A DNA stretch of 64,000 nucleotides from Tabrizicola aquatica (GTDB lineage Bacteria > Pseudomonadota > Alphaproteobacteria > Rhodobacterales > Rhodobacteraceae). Both the position numbers and the translations under genes were made by a program. The notes below the pieces were generated by a model that saw only the letters and a list, made by a program, of their open reading frames with translations, searched no databases and had not been told where the DNA came from. Shown one piece after another: positions 16,230 through 25,195 of this stretch. Each line of letters starts with the position of its first letter. Position 1 is the first letter of the stretch. The stretch is taken from assembly GCF_002900975.1 (NCBI RefSeq), contig NZ_PJON01000001.1, positions 1,302,001-1,366,000 of the forward strand, in the 5' to 3' direction.

Positions 16230-16889
16230 ATGCCCGCGCCATCGCTTCTTGTCCTGAACGGCATCCGCCTTTTCCTTGCGGTCGAGGCGTTGATCGGTCT
16301 GCTGCGCGGCAACTGGCTGGCGATCTTCGTCGCGGTCGCGGCCCTGGTCCTGACGCTTTTGCCGCAGCTTCTGGCCAGTCGCGTCAAGCTGTTCCTGCCG
16401 AACGGCTTTCTGGCAGCCATCGCGGCCTTCGTGCTGGCGACGATCTACCTGGGCGAGATGCATGACTTCTACAACCGCTTCTGGTGGTGGGACCTGGCGC
16501 TGCACGGCACCTCGGCCATGGGGTTCGGCATCCTGGGCTTCCTTCTGATCCTGATGCTGTTCGAGGGCGACCGCTATGCCGCGCCGCCCTGGGCGATCGG
16601 CCTGCTCAGCTTCTGCGCCGCAATGGCGGTGGGGGTGCTGTGGGAGATCTTCGAATATGCGATGGACCAGCTTTTCGGGTTCAACATGCAGAAGTCGGGG
16701 CTGCATGACACGATGGGCGACTTCATCGTCAATGCCTTCGGCGCCACGCTGGCCGCCGTGGCGGGGGCGGCCTATCTGAAAGGCCTGACCCTCGGCCTGG
16801 GCTCGACCTTCGAGGCGTTCATCGCCGCCAACCGCCCCCGGTTCCGCAAGCTGATGCCCCGCCGCCGCACGCGTGGCCCCAGACCCTGA
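16230..16889 (+). CDS. DUF2238 (YjdF-like) membrane protein
   Basis: 219 residues with about six membrane helices. Conserved DUF2238 stretches are visible: MHDFYNRFWWWDLALHGTSA, VLWEIFEYAMDQLFG and DTMGDFIVNAFGA. An AGGA sits 7 nt before the ATG at 16230. Function of the family is unknown. Confidence 0.85.
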   Translation: MPAPSLLVLNGIRLFLAVEALIGLLRGNWLAIFVAVAALVLTLLPQLLASRVKLFLPNGFLAAIAAFVLATIYLGEMHDFYNRFWWWDLALHGTSAMGFGILGFLLILMLFEGDRYAAPPWAIGLLSFCAAMAVGVLWEIFEYAMDQLFGFNMQKSGLHDTMGDFIVNAFGATLAAVAGAAYLKGLTLGLGSTFEAFIAANRPRFRKLMPRRRTRGPRP

Positions 16890-16899
16890 GATCACCGCC

Positions 16900-16923
16900 A
16901 GGGTGGGCGGGATCGCCCACCCT
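16900..16923. repeat. GGGTGGGC palindromic repeat, copy 2
   Basis: Ten-bp arms AGGGTGGGCG and CGCCCACCCT with a GGAT loop lie 10 nt after the DUF2238 stop, where it could act as a transcript end. It shares its core with the copy at 15447-15474. The remaining bases up to 17120 are C-rich with no gene. Confidence 0.75.
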
Positions 16924-17120
16924 ACGCCCCCGCAGCAGGTCCGGCGCAGCCCCAAGCCTTCCCCCGCGCGCCAACGCCCGTCAAACGTCCAACCGCGTCG
17001 GCGAACTGCACCTCCACGCCCGCATTGCCCCCACCCGGAAGGCACCGCCGAACCCGCCGATCCCCTGCCCCCAAGGGCCCCAACCCTTGCGGCCCCCTGC
17101 CCCCGTGCTACCCTTTGACG

Positions 17121-18143
17121 ATGGCCACCCCCGTCCTCACCTTCACCGACCGAGGCATCTACTGTCCCGCCGGTGATTTCCATATCGACCCCTGGCGCCC
17201 GGTCCCCCGCGCCCTGATCACGCATGGCCATTCCGACCACGCCCGCTGGGGTATGGGCGCCTATCTGGCCACCGACCAGGCCCTGCCGGTGATCCGCAAG
17301 CGCCTGGGCCAGATCACCGCCGAAGGCATCGCCTACGGCGAAACCCGCCGCATCGGCGGGGCCGGGGTCTCGTTCCATCCCGCCGGCCATGTCCCCGGCT
17401 CGGCCCAGATCAAGGTCACGGTCGGCGGGGAAAGCTGGGTCGTGTCGGGCGACTACAAGACCGAACCCGATGGCCTGGCGGAAGGCTTCCAGCCCGTCCC
17501 TTGCCACGCCTTCATCTCGGAATGCACCTTCGGCCTGCCGATCTTCCGCTGGGAGCCGCAGCCCCAGGTCATGCAGCGCATCCTGGACTGGTGGCAAGCC
17601 AACGCCGCTGCCGGCAAGACCTCGATCCTGGGCGCCTACAGTTTCGGCAAGGCCCAGCGCCTTATGGCGGGGCTGGGCGTGCATGGCCCCATCCTGACCC
17701 ACGGCGCAGTCGAGGAGATGACCCAGACCCTGCGCGACCAGGGCTATGCCCTGCCCCCCACGATCCGCGTGACACCCGACGTCACCGCCAAGACCCACCC
17801 CGGCGCGCTGGCCATCGCCCCGCCCTCGGCCCTCGGTTCGGCCTGGTCTGCCCGCCTTGGCCCGGTGGAAGAGGCCTTCGTCTCGGGCTGGATGGCCGTG
17901 CGCGGCATCCGCCGCCGCCGCGCGCTGGGGACAGGCTTCGTCCTGTCGGACCACGCCGACTGGCAGGGCCTGAACGACGCCATCCGCGCGACCGGCGCTT
18001 CCCGCGTCTTTGTCACCCACGGCTATACCGCGCCCTTCCGGCACTGGCTGGACAGCCAGGGCTACGACGCCGGGATCGTCGAAACCCAGTTTGGGGACGA
18101 GGCCGAGGCCGAGTCCCCTCCCGATCCCCCGCTTGCCGAATGA
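17121..18143 (+). CDS. Ligase-associated DNA exonuclease (metallo-beta-lactamase/beta-CASP)
   Basis: 340 residues. The metallo-beta-lactamase motif THGHSDHARWG is near residue 34, with VSGDYKTE and HGAVEEM downstream. Proteins of this type are always next to an ATP-dependent DNA ligase, which follows here with an ATGA overlap. In related pairs the nuclease trims DNA ends and the ligase seals them, often in cross-link or cisplatin damage response. The helicase and phosphoesterase partners of the larger cassette are not present. Confidence 0.9.
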   Translation: MATPVLTFTDRGIYCPAGDFHIDPWRPVPRALITHGHSDHARWGMGAYLATDQALPVIRKRLGQITAEGIAYGETRRIGGAGVSFHPAGHVPGSAQIKVTVGGESWVVSGDYKTEPDGLAEGFQPVPCHAFISECTFGLPIFRWEPQPQVMQRILDWWQANAAAGKTSILGAYSFGKAQRLMAGLGVHGPILTHGAVEEMTQTLRDQGYALPPTIRVTPDVTAKTHPGALAIAPPSALGSAWSARLGPVEEAFVSGWMAVRGIRRRRALGTGFVLSDHADWQGLNDAIRATGASRVFVTHGYTAPFRHWLDSQGYDAGIVETQFGDEAEAESPPDPPLAE

Positions 18144-19732
18144 GACGTTTCGCCGCCCTCTTCGCCGCGCTGGACGGCACCACCAAGACCGGCGCCAAGA
18201 CCGCCGCGCTGGCCGATTACTTCCGCGCCGCCCCGGAACCCGACCGCGTCTGGACCGTGGCCCTGCTGACCGGCCGCCGCCCGAAACGCGCGGTCAACTC
18301 CACCGAACTTCGCCTCTGGGCGGCCGAGGTCGCGGGCATCCCGGACTGGCTCTTCGAGGAAAGCTACACCGTCGTCGGCGACCTGGCCGAGACCATCGCC
18401 CTGCTCCTGCCGCCCCCCGCGACCACCGCCGACCTGACGCTTGACCACGCGATCCGCGGCCTCATCGCCCTGACCGGCCAGCCGGCCGAGGCGCGCAAGG
18501 CCGCCGTCCTGACCGCCTGGGCGCAACTGCCGGCGACCGAGCGGTTCCTCTACAACAAGCTCTTGACTGGCGGCTTCCGCATGGGCGTGGCGCAGGGCCT
18601 CCTGACCCGCGCCCTCGCGCAGGCGACGGGGGTGGAAGAGGCCACCCTCGCCCACCGCCTGATGGGCAACTGGGACCCCGCCCGCATCACCTTTCCCGCC
18701 CTGATCGCCGGGGACGAAGGCGGCGACGCCCGGCCCTATCCTTTCGCGCTGGCCAGCCAGCTTGAGGACGGGCCACAGCCCCTTGGCCCGCCGCAGGACT
18801 GGCTTGCCGAATGGAAATGGGACGGCATCCGCGGCCAGCTTATCGCCCGCCCCGGCGCCTTTGCCCTGTGGAGCCGGGGCGAGGAGCTGATCACCGACCG
18901 CTTCCCCGACCTTGCCCCGCTCGCCGATTTCCTGCCCCCCGGCACCGTGATCGACGGCGAGGTTCTGGCCTGGGACGCCGCCGCGCAACGCCCGCATCCC
19001 TTTGCCCAGCTGCAAAAACGCATCGGCCGCAAGACCGTGCCGAAAACCCTGCTGGCTGAAGCCCCGGCCCGCATCCTGGCCTATGACCTGCTCGAGGATG
19101 CAGGCCAGGATATCCGCGACCAGCCGCTTGCCCACCGCCGCGCCCGCCTGACGCAGATCCTGGCCGCGCTGCCCCCCGGCCTGCCCCTCGCGGCCTCGCC
19201 CGCCCTCGCCTTCCCGACCTGGGACGCCCTGGCCGAAACCCGCGCCACCGCCCGCGCCGAAGGGGCCGAGGGCGTGATGCTGAAACGTGCCGCCTCGCCT
19301 TATTTCCAGGGCCGCAAACGCGGCGACTGGTGGAAGTGGAAGCTTGATCCCTGGACCGTGGACGCGGTCATGCTTTACGCCCAGGCCGGGCACGGCCGCC
19401 GGGCCAACCTTTACACCGACTTCACCTTCGGCGTCCGCGACGGCAACGAGATCGTGCCCTTCACCAAGGCCTACAGCGGCCTCACCGACGCCGAGTTCAA
19501 CGAGATCACCCGCTGGGTGCAGAAGAACACGCTGGAACGCTTCGGCCCGGTGCGGAAAGTGCCCGCCGAACTAGTGTTCGAGATCGGCTTCGAAGGCATC
19601 CAGGCCAGCCCCCGGCACAAATCGGGGATCGCCCTGCGCTTTCCCCGGATGCTGCGCTGGCGCCGCGACAAGGGGGTGGACGAGATCGACACGATCGACA
19701 GCCTGCGCGCCCTTCTGACCGCGGCCCCCTGA
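18140..19732 (+). CDS. ATP-dependent DNA ligase (cisplatin-damage-response type)
   Basis: 530 residues. A helical DNA-binding domain (1-200) precedes the adenylation domain with K226 in EWKWDGIRGQ as the AMP-accepting lysine. Later nucleotidyltransferase motifs include VIDGEVLAW and EGVMLKR..W.KWKL, followed by an OB-fold domain with TFGV and the RFPRMLRWR ending. The ATG overlaps the exonuclease stop. It is a second, repair-dedicated ligase beside the NAD-dependent LigA expected elsewhere. Confidence 0.92.
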   Translation: MRRFAALFAALDGTTKTGAKTAALADYFRAAPEPDRVWTVALLTGRRPKRAVNSTELRLWAAEVAGIPDWLFEESYTVVGDLAETIALLLPPPATTADLTLDHAIRGLIALTGQPAEARKAAVLTAWAQLPATERFLYNKLLTGGFRMGVAQGLLTRALAQATGVEEATLAHRLMGNWDPARITFPALIAGDEGGDARPYPFALASQLEDGPQPLGPPQDWLAEWKWDGIRGQLIARPGAFALWSRGEELITDRFPDLAPLADFLPPGTVIDGEVLAWDAAAQRPHPFAQLQKRIGRKTVPKTLLAEAPARILAYDLLEDAGQDIRDQPLAHRRARLTQILAALPPGLPLAASPALAFPTWDALAETRATARAEGAEGVMLKRAASPYFQGRKRGDWWKWKLDPWTVDAVMLYAQAGHGRRANLYTDFTFGVRDGNEIVPFTKAYSGLTDAEFNEITRWVQKNTLERFGPVRKVPAELVFEIGFEGIQASPRHKSGIALRFPRMLRWRRDKGVDEIDTIDSLRALLTAAP

Positions 19733-19743
19733 CCCCCGCCATC

Positions 19744-19775
19744 CCCCGACGAGAAGACGAAGTCGCACGAGGAGG
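19744..19775 (+). repeat. 32-bp dispersed repeat, copy 1
   Basis: A 32-bp stretch beginning CCCCGACGAGAAGAC and ending TCGCACGAGGAGG lies 11 nt after the ligase stop. It matches 52926-52957 (reverse strand) with one mismatch. No hairpin was found that explains it. Confidence 0.75.
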
Positions 19776-19853
19776 TGTCCGCGAACCCGCCCGCCCTTGC
19801 ACATCCCGCCCCCGCGCCCCTAGATGAACCCCAAGCCTGATATGGAGAACCCG

Positions 19854-21680
19854 ATGACCCTGTCCCTGCCCCAGCCCGTTTTCGACGCGAATGCCAGCGG
19901 CGGGGGCTTCGGCGATCTGCCGGACTGGGACCTGACCGACCTCTACCCCTCGGCCGATGGCCCCGAATTCGCCGCCGACATGGCCGAGCTTGACCGCGCC
20001 TGCGCCGCCTTTGCCGCCGCTTACGAAGGCAAGCTTGCCAGCCTCGACGCGCCCGCCCTGCTGGCCTGCGTGCAGGAATACGAACGGATCGAGGTGATCG
20101 CCGGCCGCCTGATGTCCTATGCCGGCCTGCGCTACTATCAGAACACCATCGACCCCGAACGCGCGCAATTCATGGGCAACGCCCAGGATCGCGTGACCAA
20201 CGCCACCACGCCGCTGGTGTTCTTCAGCCTTGAATTCAACCGCCTGGATGACACCCATCTGGCCGGCCTTCTGGGCGCCAACGCAGACCTTGCCCGCTAC
20301 AAGCCGGTTTTCGACCGGATGCGCGCCATGCGGCCGCACCAGCTTTCGGACGAACTCGAACGCTTCCTGCACGACGAATCCGTCGTCGGGGCCAGCGCCT
20401 GGAACAAGCTCTTCGACGAAACCATGGCCGCCCTCATGTTCCAGGTCGACGGCGAGCCCGAGGAGCTGAACCTTGAGGCGACGCTCAACCTCTTGACCGA
20501 CCCCCAGCGGCCGCGCCGGCAAGCCGCCGCCCAGGCCCTGGCCGAGGTGTTCGGCAAGAATGTCAAGCTGTTCGCCCGCATCCACAACACCCTGGCCAAG
20601 GAAAAGGAAATCCACGACCGCTGGCGCAAGATGCCCTCGCCCCAGCACGGCCGCCACCTGTCGAACCATGTCGAACCCGAGGTGGTCGAGGCGCTGCGCA
20701 ACGCCGTGGTCGCGGCCTATCCGAAACTCAGCCACCGCTACTACCGCCTGAAGGCGAAATGGATGGGGCTGGAGAAACTCCAGGTCTGGGACCGCAACGC
20801 CCCCCTGCCGAGCGAAACGCCCCGCACCGTGGACTGGCCCACCGCCCGCGCCATGGTGACCGAGGCTTATGCCGCCTTCGATCCCCGGATGGCGGACCTT
20901 GCCAAACCCTTCTTCGAAAAGGGCTGGATCGACGCCGGGGTGAAACCCGGCAAGGCGCCGGGGGCCTTTGCGCACCCGACCGTCACCACCGTCCACCCCT
21001 ATGTCATGCTGAACTACCTGGGCAAACCGCGCGATGTGATGACCCTGGCGCATGAGCTTGGTCACGGCGTTCACCAGGTTCTGGCGGCAGGGCAAGGCGA
21101 ACTTTTGTCCTCCACCCCGCTGACCCTTGCCGAAACCGCAAGCGTCTTTGGCGAGATGCTGACCTTCCGCAAGCTTCTGGACCAGGCCAAGACCCCGGCC
21201 GAGAAAAAGACCCTGCTGGCCGGCAAGGTCGAGGACATGATCAACACCGTCGTCCGGCAGATCGCCTTCTACGATTTCGAATGCAAACTCCACGCTGCCC
21301 GCGCCCAAGGGGAACTGACCCCCGACGACATCAACGCCCTGTGGATGAGCGTGCAGGCCCAATCCCTGGGCGACGCCTTCGACTTCATGGACGGGTATGA
21401 GACCTTCTGGGCCTATATCCCGCACTTCGTCCACTCGCCCTTCTACGTCTACGCCTATGCCTTCGGCGACGGGCTGGTGAACGCGCTTTACGCGGCCTAT
21501 GCGGCGGGCCTGCCCGACTTTCAGGAGAAGTACTTCGCCATGCTGAAGGCGGGCGGGTCCATGCACCACAAGGAACTGCTTGCGCCCTTCGGCCTGGACG
21601 CCAGCGACCCGACCTTCTGGGACAAGGGCCTGTCGATGATCGCCGGCTTCATCGACGAGTTGGAGGCGATGGAGGCGTAA
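19854..21680 (+). CDS. M3-family oligoendopeptidase (PepF type)
   Basis: 608 residues. The zinc site is HELGH at residues 400-404 with the third ligand Glu in LAETASVFGEM. The N-terminal half carries the M3B helical domain. The ATG at 19854 is preceded by GGAG; two upstream in-frame ATGs (19824, 19842) would add 4-10 residues. The enzyme is expected to be cytoplasmic and to cut short peptides. It is monocistronic and converges on the B12-binding gene. Confidence 0.92.
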   Translation: MTLSLPQPVFDANASGGGFGDLPDWDLTDLYPSADGPEFAADMAELDRACAAFAAAYEGKLASLDAPALLACVQEYERIEVIAGRLMSYAGLRYYQNTIDPERAQFMGNAQDRVTNATTPLVFFSLEFNRLDDTHLAGLLGANADLARYKPVFDRMRAMRPHQLSDELERFLHDESVVGASAWNKLFDETMAALMFQVDGEPEELNLEATLNLLTDPQRPRRQAAAQALAEVFGKNVKLFARIHNTLAKEKEIHDRWRKMPSPQHGRHLSNHVEPEVVEALRNAVVAAYPKLSHRYYRLKAKWMGLEKLQVWDRNAPLPSETPRTVDWPTARAMVTEAYAAFDPRMADLAKPFFEKGWIDAGVKPGKAPGAFAHPTVTTVHPYVMLNYLGKPRDVMTLAHELGHGVHQVLAAGQGELLSSTPLTLAETASVFGEMLTFRKLLDQAKTPAEKKTLLAGKVEDMINTVVRQIAFYDFECKLHAARAQGELTPDDINALWMSVQAQSLGDAFDFMDGYETFWAYIPHFVHSPFYVYAYAFGDGLVNALYAAYAAGLPDFQEKYFAMLKAGGSMHHKELLAPFGLDASDPTFWDKGLSMIAGFIDELEAMEA

Positions 21681-21717
21681 GCCCCCTATCCTGGGCCCCG
21701 GCGCGACACCGCCGGGG

Positions 21718-22566
21718 CTAACGCCCCGCCAGACGGTTCAACGTGGCCAGATGCGCCGCCATCAACTCCAGCCCGCTGTCCATGTCGGCGGCGGCGGCAT
21801 CGGCGTCCACCAGCGCCGCAATCTCGGGATCGGCGGCGACCGCCTGCCCGCCCAGGATGATCCAGACCTGCGGACAGCGCACCCGCAAGGCCACGATCAG
21901 CCGCGCAATCGCGAAGGTCGAACTGCTCAGCGCCGTCGACAGGCCGACCATCGTGGGCGCAAGGTCCGCGATCTCTTCCACCAGCGCGTCATGGCCCAGA
22001 CCCAGCCGCAGCGTGATGTCCCATCCCTTCTGCCGCATCGTGTCGGCGGCCATGGTGATGCCGATCCCATGCACCTCGCCGGGGATGCTGGCAAAGACCG
22101 CGTGTGCGCCGGGCGGGGCGGTCAGCCGTTCGGTCAGGAACGCCTCGCGCATCTCGCGCAGGATGCCGTAAACCCGGCCGGCCCCGATGATGACCTGCGG
22201 CACCGAGGCCTCGTCGCGGTCCCAACGCTCGCCCAGCATCCGCGTCGCCCCGGCGATGTAGACATGGTACAGCACCGCTGCCGGCATTCCGGCCAGCCGG
22301 GCGCCGCGCACCATCTCGGCGGCGGCGGCCTCGTCCGCCGACAGCAGCGCATCGCACAGGGCGGCGATCTCGGACCGGCCGGCCCGCTGCCCCAGAAGCT
22401 GCGCCTCGGGCACTTCGGCCACGCGCGACACGCGAAGAATCACCTCGCGCGCCAGGGCCCGCAGCGCGGCGTCCGGCAACGCCGAACCCCGCCGCTCCAT
22501 GAACCGTCGCGCCCGGTCCAAGGGCGCAAGGTAACCTGCGGAAATTCCAGACATGTCTTCAGGCAT
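21718..22566 (-). CDS. Cobalamin-binding-domain protein, AerR/PpaA or corrinoid-regulator like
   Basis: 282 residues. A helical cap domain (about 60-150) is followed by a Rossmann-like B12-binding domain with GEVHGIG in the place of D-x-H-x-x-G, GLGHDALVEEIADL and VGLSTALSSS. The His that would ligate cobalt is kept; the Asp is replaced by Glu. There is no methyltransferase domain, so it is more likely a light or B12-responsive regulator, as in AerR/PpaA, than a corrinoid enzyme. Start at 22566 with a weak GGAAAG site; 22554 is possible. Confidence 0.75.
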   Translation of the reverse strand: MPEDMSGISAGYLAPLDRARRFMERRGSALPDAALRALAREVILRVSRVAEVPEAQLLGQRAGRSEIAALCDALLSADEAAAAEMVRGARLAGMPAAVLYHVYIAGATRMLGERWDRDEASVPQVIIGAGRVYGILREMREAFLTERLTAPPGAHAVFASIPGEVHGIGITMAADTMRQKGWDITLRLGLGHDALVEEIADLAPTMVGLSTALSSSTFAIARLIVALRVRCPQVWIILGGQAVAADPEIAALVDADAAAADMDSGLELMAAHLATLNRLAGR

Positions 22567-22713
22567 TGGCGATGCTTTCCAGCTGAAGAACGGGGACTCG
22601 CACTGGCACAGGTCGGGGCAAGACGCCACCCTTCCAGCTGGCCCGCCCCGACAGGGACAAGCATATCACAGTGGCGTGACGCACAACCCCAATTCCACGC
22701 CGCACTGCGGCGC

Positions 22714-23697
22714 TCAGATCTCGACCGCCACGTCGTAGACGCGATCCATCATCGCCTGGGTCCCGCGCACGAATTCAAGCGGGCAGGGATAGGCCACACC
22801 CTCGCGCACCGTGCGGCCGAAGGCTTCGACCTGCAGCTTGTACTGGTTCGCGGTCGGGAAACGCTCGACCGTCACGCAGTTGCCGTTCTGGTGCAGCTCC
22901 ACCTCGGCCAGGTCGTTCACATTGGCGTTGAACGGCCCGCCCTCCAGCCGGATCATGCCCTTGGTGCCCTGGAAGGTCGCCACCTGCCGGTTGTACATCC
23001 GCATCGAGGTGACCGAGCCATAGGTGAACCGCCCGCGCGGCCCCTCCATGATCCCGGCGACCTGGGCAAACACATCCACCCCATTGTCGCGGCGGATGCG
23101 GGCCGACAGGTCCACGGGTTCCGCCCCGGTCACGAAACGGGCGCAACCGAAGGTATAGACCCCGATGTCGCGCAAGCTGCCACCGCCGGTTTCCGGCTTG
23201 TTGCGGATATTGCCGCCCTCGGTCAGGTTGAAGCTGAAGGCGACGTCGGCATGGACCAACTCGCCGATCTCGCCCGCCTCGAACCATTCCTTCGCGCGCT
23301 GCCACTGCGGGTGATGCACGATCATGTAGGCCTCGGCCGCCAGAAGGCCGGTTCGGTCGCGCGCCGCGATCAACTGGTCGATCTCGCGCGCCTTCAGGGC
23401 GATCGGCTTTTCGGTCAGAACATGCTTGCCCGCCGCCAGCGACTTCAGCGTCCATTCGACATGCATGTGGTTCGGCAGCGGGATATAGACCGCATCGATC
23501 GTCGGATCGGCCAGCAACGCCTCATAATCCGAATGCACCGTTATCCCCGGGCAGAACGCCCGGAACCCCTCGGCCTTGGCCGGGTCCGAGGTCGCCAGCG
23601 CCGCCAGTTCCGCCCCATGCGCGGCATGGATTGCCGGTGCCATATGCTCGCGCGCGAATTTCGCGGCGCCAAGCACGCCCCATCTGACCGGTTTCAT
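22714..23697 (-). CDS. Gfo/Idh/MocA family oxidoreductase
   Basis: 327 residues. The N-terminal Rossmann fold (RWGVLGAAKFAREHMAPAI) and the EKPIAL motif (Lys that touches NAD(P) and substrate) are present, with the alpha/beta C-terminal domain. GGGGGAG precedes the ATG. Substrate is probably a sugar, inositol or dihydrodiol-like compound; nothing nearby identifies it. It follows pmtA by 52 nt on the same strand. Confidence 0.88.
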   Translation of the reverse strand: MKPVRWGVLGAAKFAREHMAPAIHAAHGAELAALATSDPAKAEGFRAFCPGITVHSDYEALLADPTIDAVYIPLPNHMHVEWTLKSLAAGKHVLTEKPIALKAREIDQLIAARDRTGLLAAEAYMIVHHPQWQRAKEWFEAGEIGELVHADVAFSFNLTEGGNIRNKPETGGGSLRDIGVYTFGCARFVTGAEPVDLSARIRRDNGVDVFAQVAGIMEGPRGRFTYGSVTSMRMYNRQVATFQGTKGMIRLEGGPFNANVNDLAEVELHQNGNCVTVERFPTANQYKLQVEAFGRTVREGVAYPCPLEFVRGTQAMMDRVYDVAVEI

Positions 23698-23749
23698 TCT
23701 GTCACTCCCCCAGGAATCCCTTGGACCAGTTTGGGCAGAACCCGCCGGG

Positions 23750-24367
23750 TTATTCAAGCCGCCGGAAGCGCAGGAAGGTCATAAGCCCGAAGGGCCGCAC
23801 CTGTACCTGCTCGACCAGGTGCAGCTTCGGATGCCCCAGCACCCGCGCCATCGGAAAGTCCGAGTGCCAGCCCAGCAGGTTCGCCAGCGGCGCCGCAAGG
23901 CGTTCGGCCAGCGACCAGCCGCCGGCATGGCCCGCGAAATGATTGGCGATCAGGACCGACCCGCCCGGCCGGCACAGGCGCGCCATCTCGGCCAGCACCG
24001 CCTCGGGGTCGGGGACGACCGACATGATGTGCATGGCCGCCACATGGTCGAAACTGGCATCCGGCAGCGCCACCTGGGTCGCGTCCATCTGATGCAGGCC
24101 CGCCACGTTGCGCAGGCCGCGCTTGGCGACCCTGGCCCGCGCCTCGCGCAGCATGTCCTCGGACAGGTCGATCCCGGTGACCTGGACCTGCGGCCCGTAA
24201 AAGTCCAGCGCCAGCCCCGTGCCGATCCCCACTTCCAGCACCGAGCCGCCCTGCGCATTCACATGCCGCGCCGCCAGAATCCGGCCACCTTGCGTGATGC
24301 GGCCAAAGGCCAAGTCATAGATCGGCGCCCAGCGGCGATAGCTGCGTTGGATGGCTTCTGCTTGCAT
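23750..24367 (-). CDS. pmtA: Phosphatidylethanolamine N-methyltransferase (Rhodobacter PmtA type)
   Basis: 205 residues. SAM-binding motif VLEVGIGTGLALDFYG and DLSEDMLREAR are clear, and the start SYRRWAPIYD is typical of the Rhodobacter-type Pmt. It converts phosphatidylethanolamine to phosphatidylcholine by three methylations at the membrane surface. Adjacent pssA and psd make the substrate, which strongly supports the call. The ATG at 24367 gives good spacing to AAAGGA; 24373 would be too close. Confidence 0.9.
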   Translation of the reverse strand: MQAEAIQRSYRRWAPIYDLAFGRITQGGRILAARHVNAQGGSVLEVGIGTGLALDFYGPQVQVTGIDLSEDMLREARARVAKRGLRNVAGLHQMDATQVALPDASFDHVAAMHIMSVVPDPEAVLAEMARLCRPGGSVLIANHFAGHAGGWSLAERLAAPLANLLGWHSDFPMARVLGHPKLHLVEQVQVRPFGLMTFLRFRRLE

Positions 24368-24445
24368 GCACATGATTCCTTTGGCTTTTCAACCCCAGAC
24401 TGCGCATTGCGCCGCAGGATGCAAGCCAAAGTGGCCCTGGCCGGT

Positions 24446-25192
24446 CTAACCGGCGGTTCGCCGCAAGCTGCGCAGGAACAGGCCAAGGATCGCCGCCAGA
24501 TAGGCCAGCGACAGGGCAAGCAGCGTCACCCAGGGATAGGTCAGCAGCGCCGCGACCACCACGACCAGACCGACCAGCACATAGCGCGCATGGTCCGCCG
24601 CAATGGTGATCCGTTTCAGCGAGGGTGTCCGCACCCGGCTGATCATCAGCGCCCCGATGGCCACCATCCACAGCGCCACCAGCGCCGGCGGCAGCGTCAC
24701 CGCGTGGTCCAGCGCCAGCACCAGATACATCGGCACCAGTGCCAGCATGGCCCCGGCGGGCGAGGGCACGCCGATGAACACGGTCTTTTCCGCCGCCTGC
24801 CCCGCCTGGCGCGAGCCGACATTGAACCGCGCCAGGCGCAGCATGCAGCAGACCGCATAGACCAGGACCGCGATCCAGCCCAGGCTGGTTTCCGGCCGCA
24901 GCCCCCAAAGATACAGGACCAGCGCCGGCGTCACCCCGAAGTTGACGAAGTCGCACAGCGAGTCGAGTTCCGCGCCGATCGCGCTTTCCGACTTCAGCAT
25001 GCGCGCCAGCCGCCCGTCCAGGCCATCCAACGCGGCGGCCGTGCCGATCAGCAGGACCGCCATCGGGAAATTGCCCGCAATCGCGAAGCGGATCGCCGTC
25101 AGCCCCGCGCACAGCGCCAGGATCGAGACCAGGTTCGGCAGCAGCTTCAACAGCAAAAGCTCGCGCGGGGGGTCGGTCTCGCGGCGCGCCAT
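24446..25192 (-). CDS. pssA: CDP-diacylglycerol-serine O-phosphatidyltransferase
   Basis: 248 residues with eight or so membrane segments. The CDP-alcohol phosphotransferase motif is DGLDGRLARMLKSE..GAELDSLCD at about residues 56-81. It makes phosphatidylserine in the inner membrane. The gene starts 3 nt after psd, so the two are one transcriptional unit, and pmtA follows after 78 nt. Confidence 0.93.
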   Translation of the reverse strand: MARRETDPPRELLLLKLLPNLVSILALCAGLTAIRFAIAGNFPMAVLLIGTAAALDGLDGRLARMLKSESAIGAELDSLCDFVNFGVTPALVLYLWGLRPETSLGWIAVLVYAVCCMLRLARFNVGSRQAGQAAEKTVFIGVPSPAGAMLALVPMYLVLALDHAVTLPPALVALWMVAIGALMISRVRTPSLKRITIAADHARYVLVGLVVVVAALLTYPWVTLLALSLAYLAAILGLFLRSLRRTAG

Positions 25193-25195
25193 CGG

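Noticed and set aside
16203-18044. Open frame of about 610 codons opposite DUF2238 and the exonuclease
   Set aside because: Gly/Asp/Arg-rich shadow without any domain; both opposite-strand genes are well supported.
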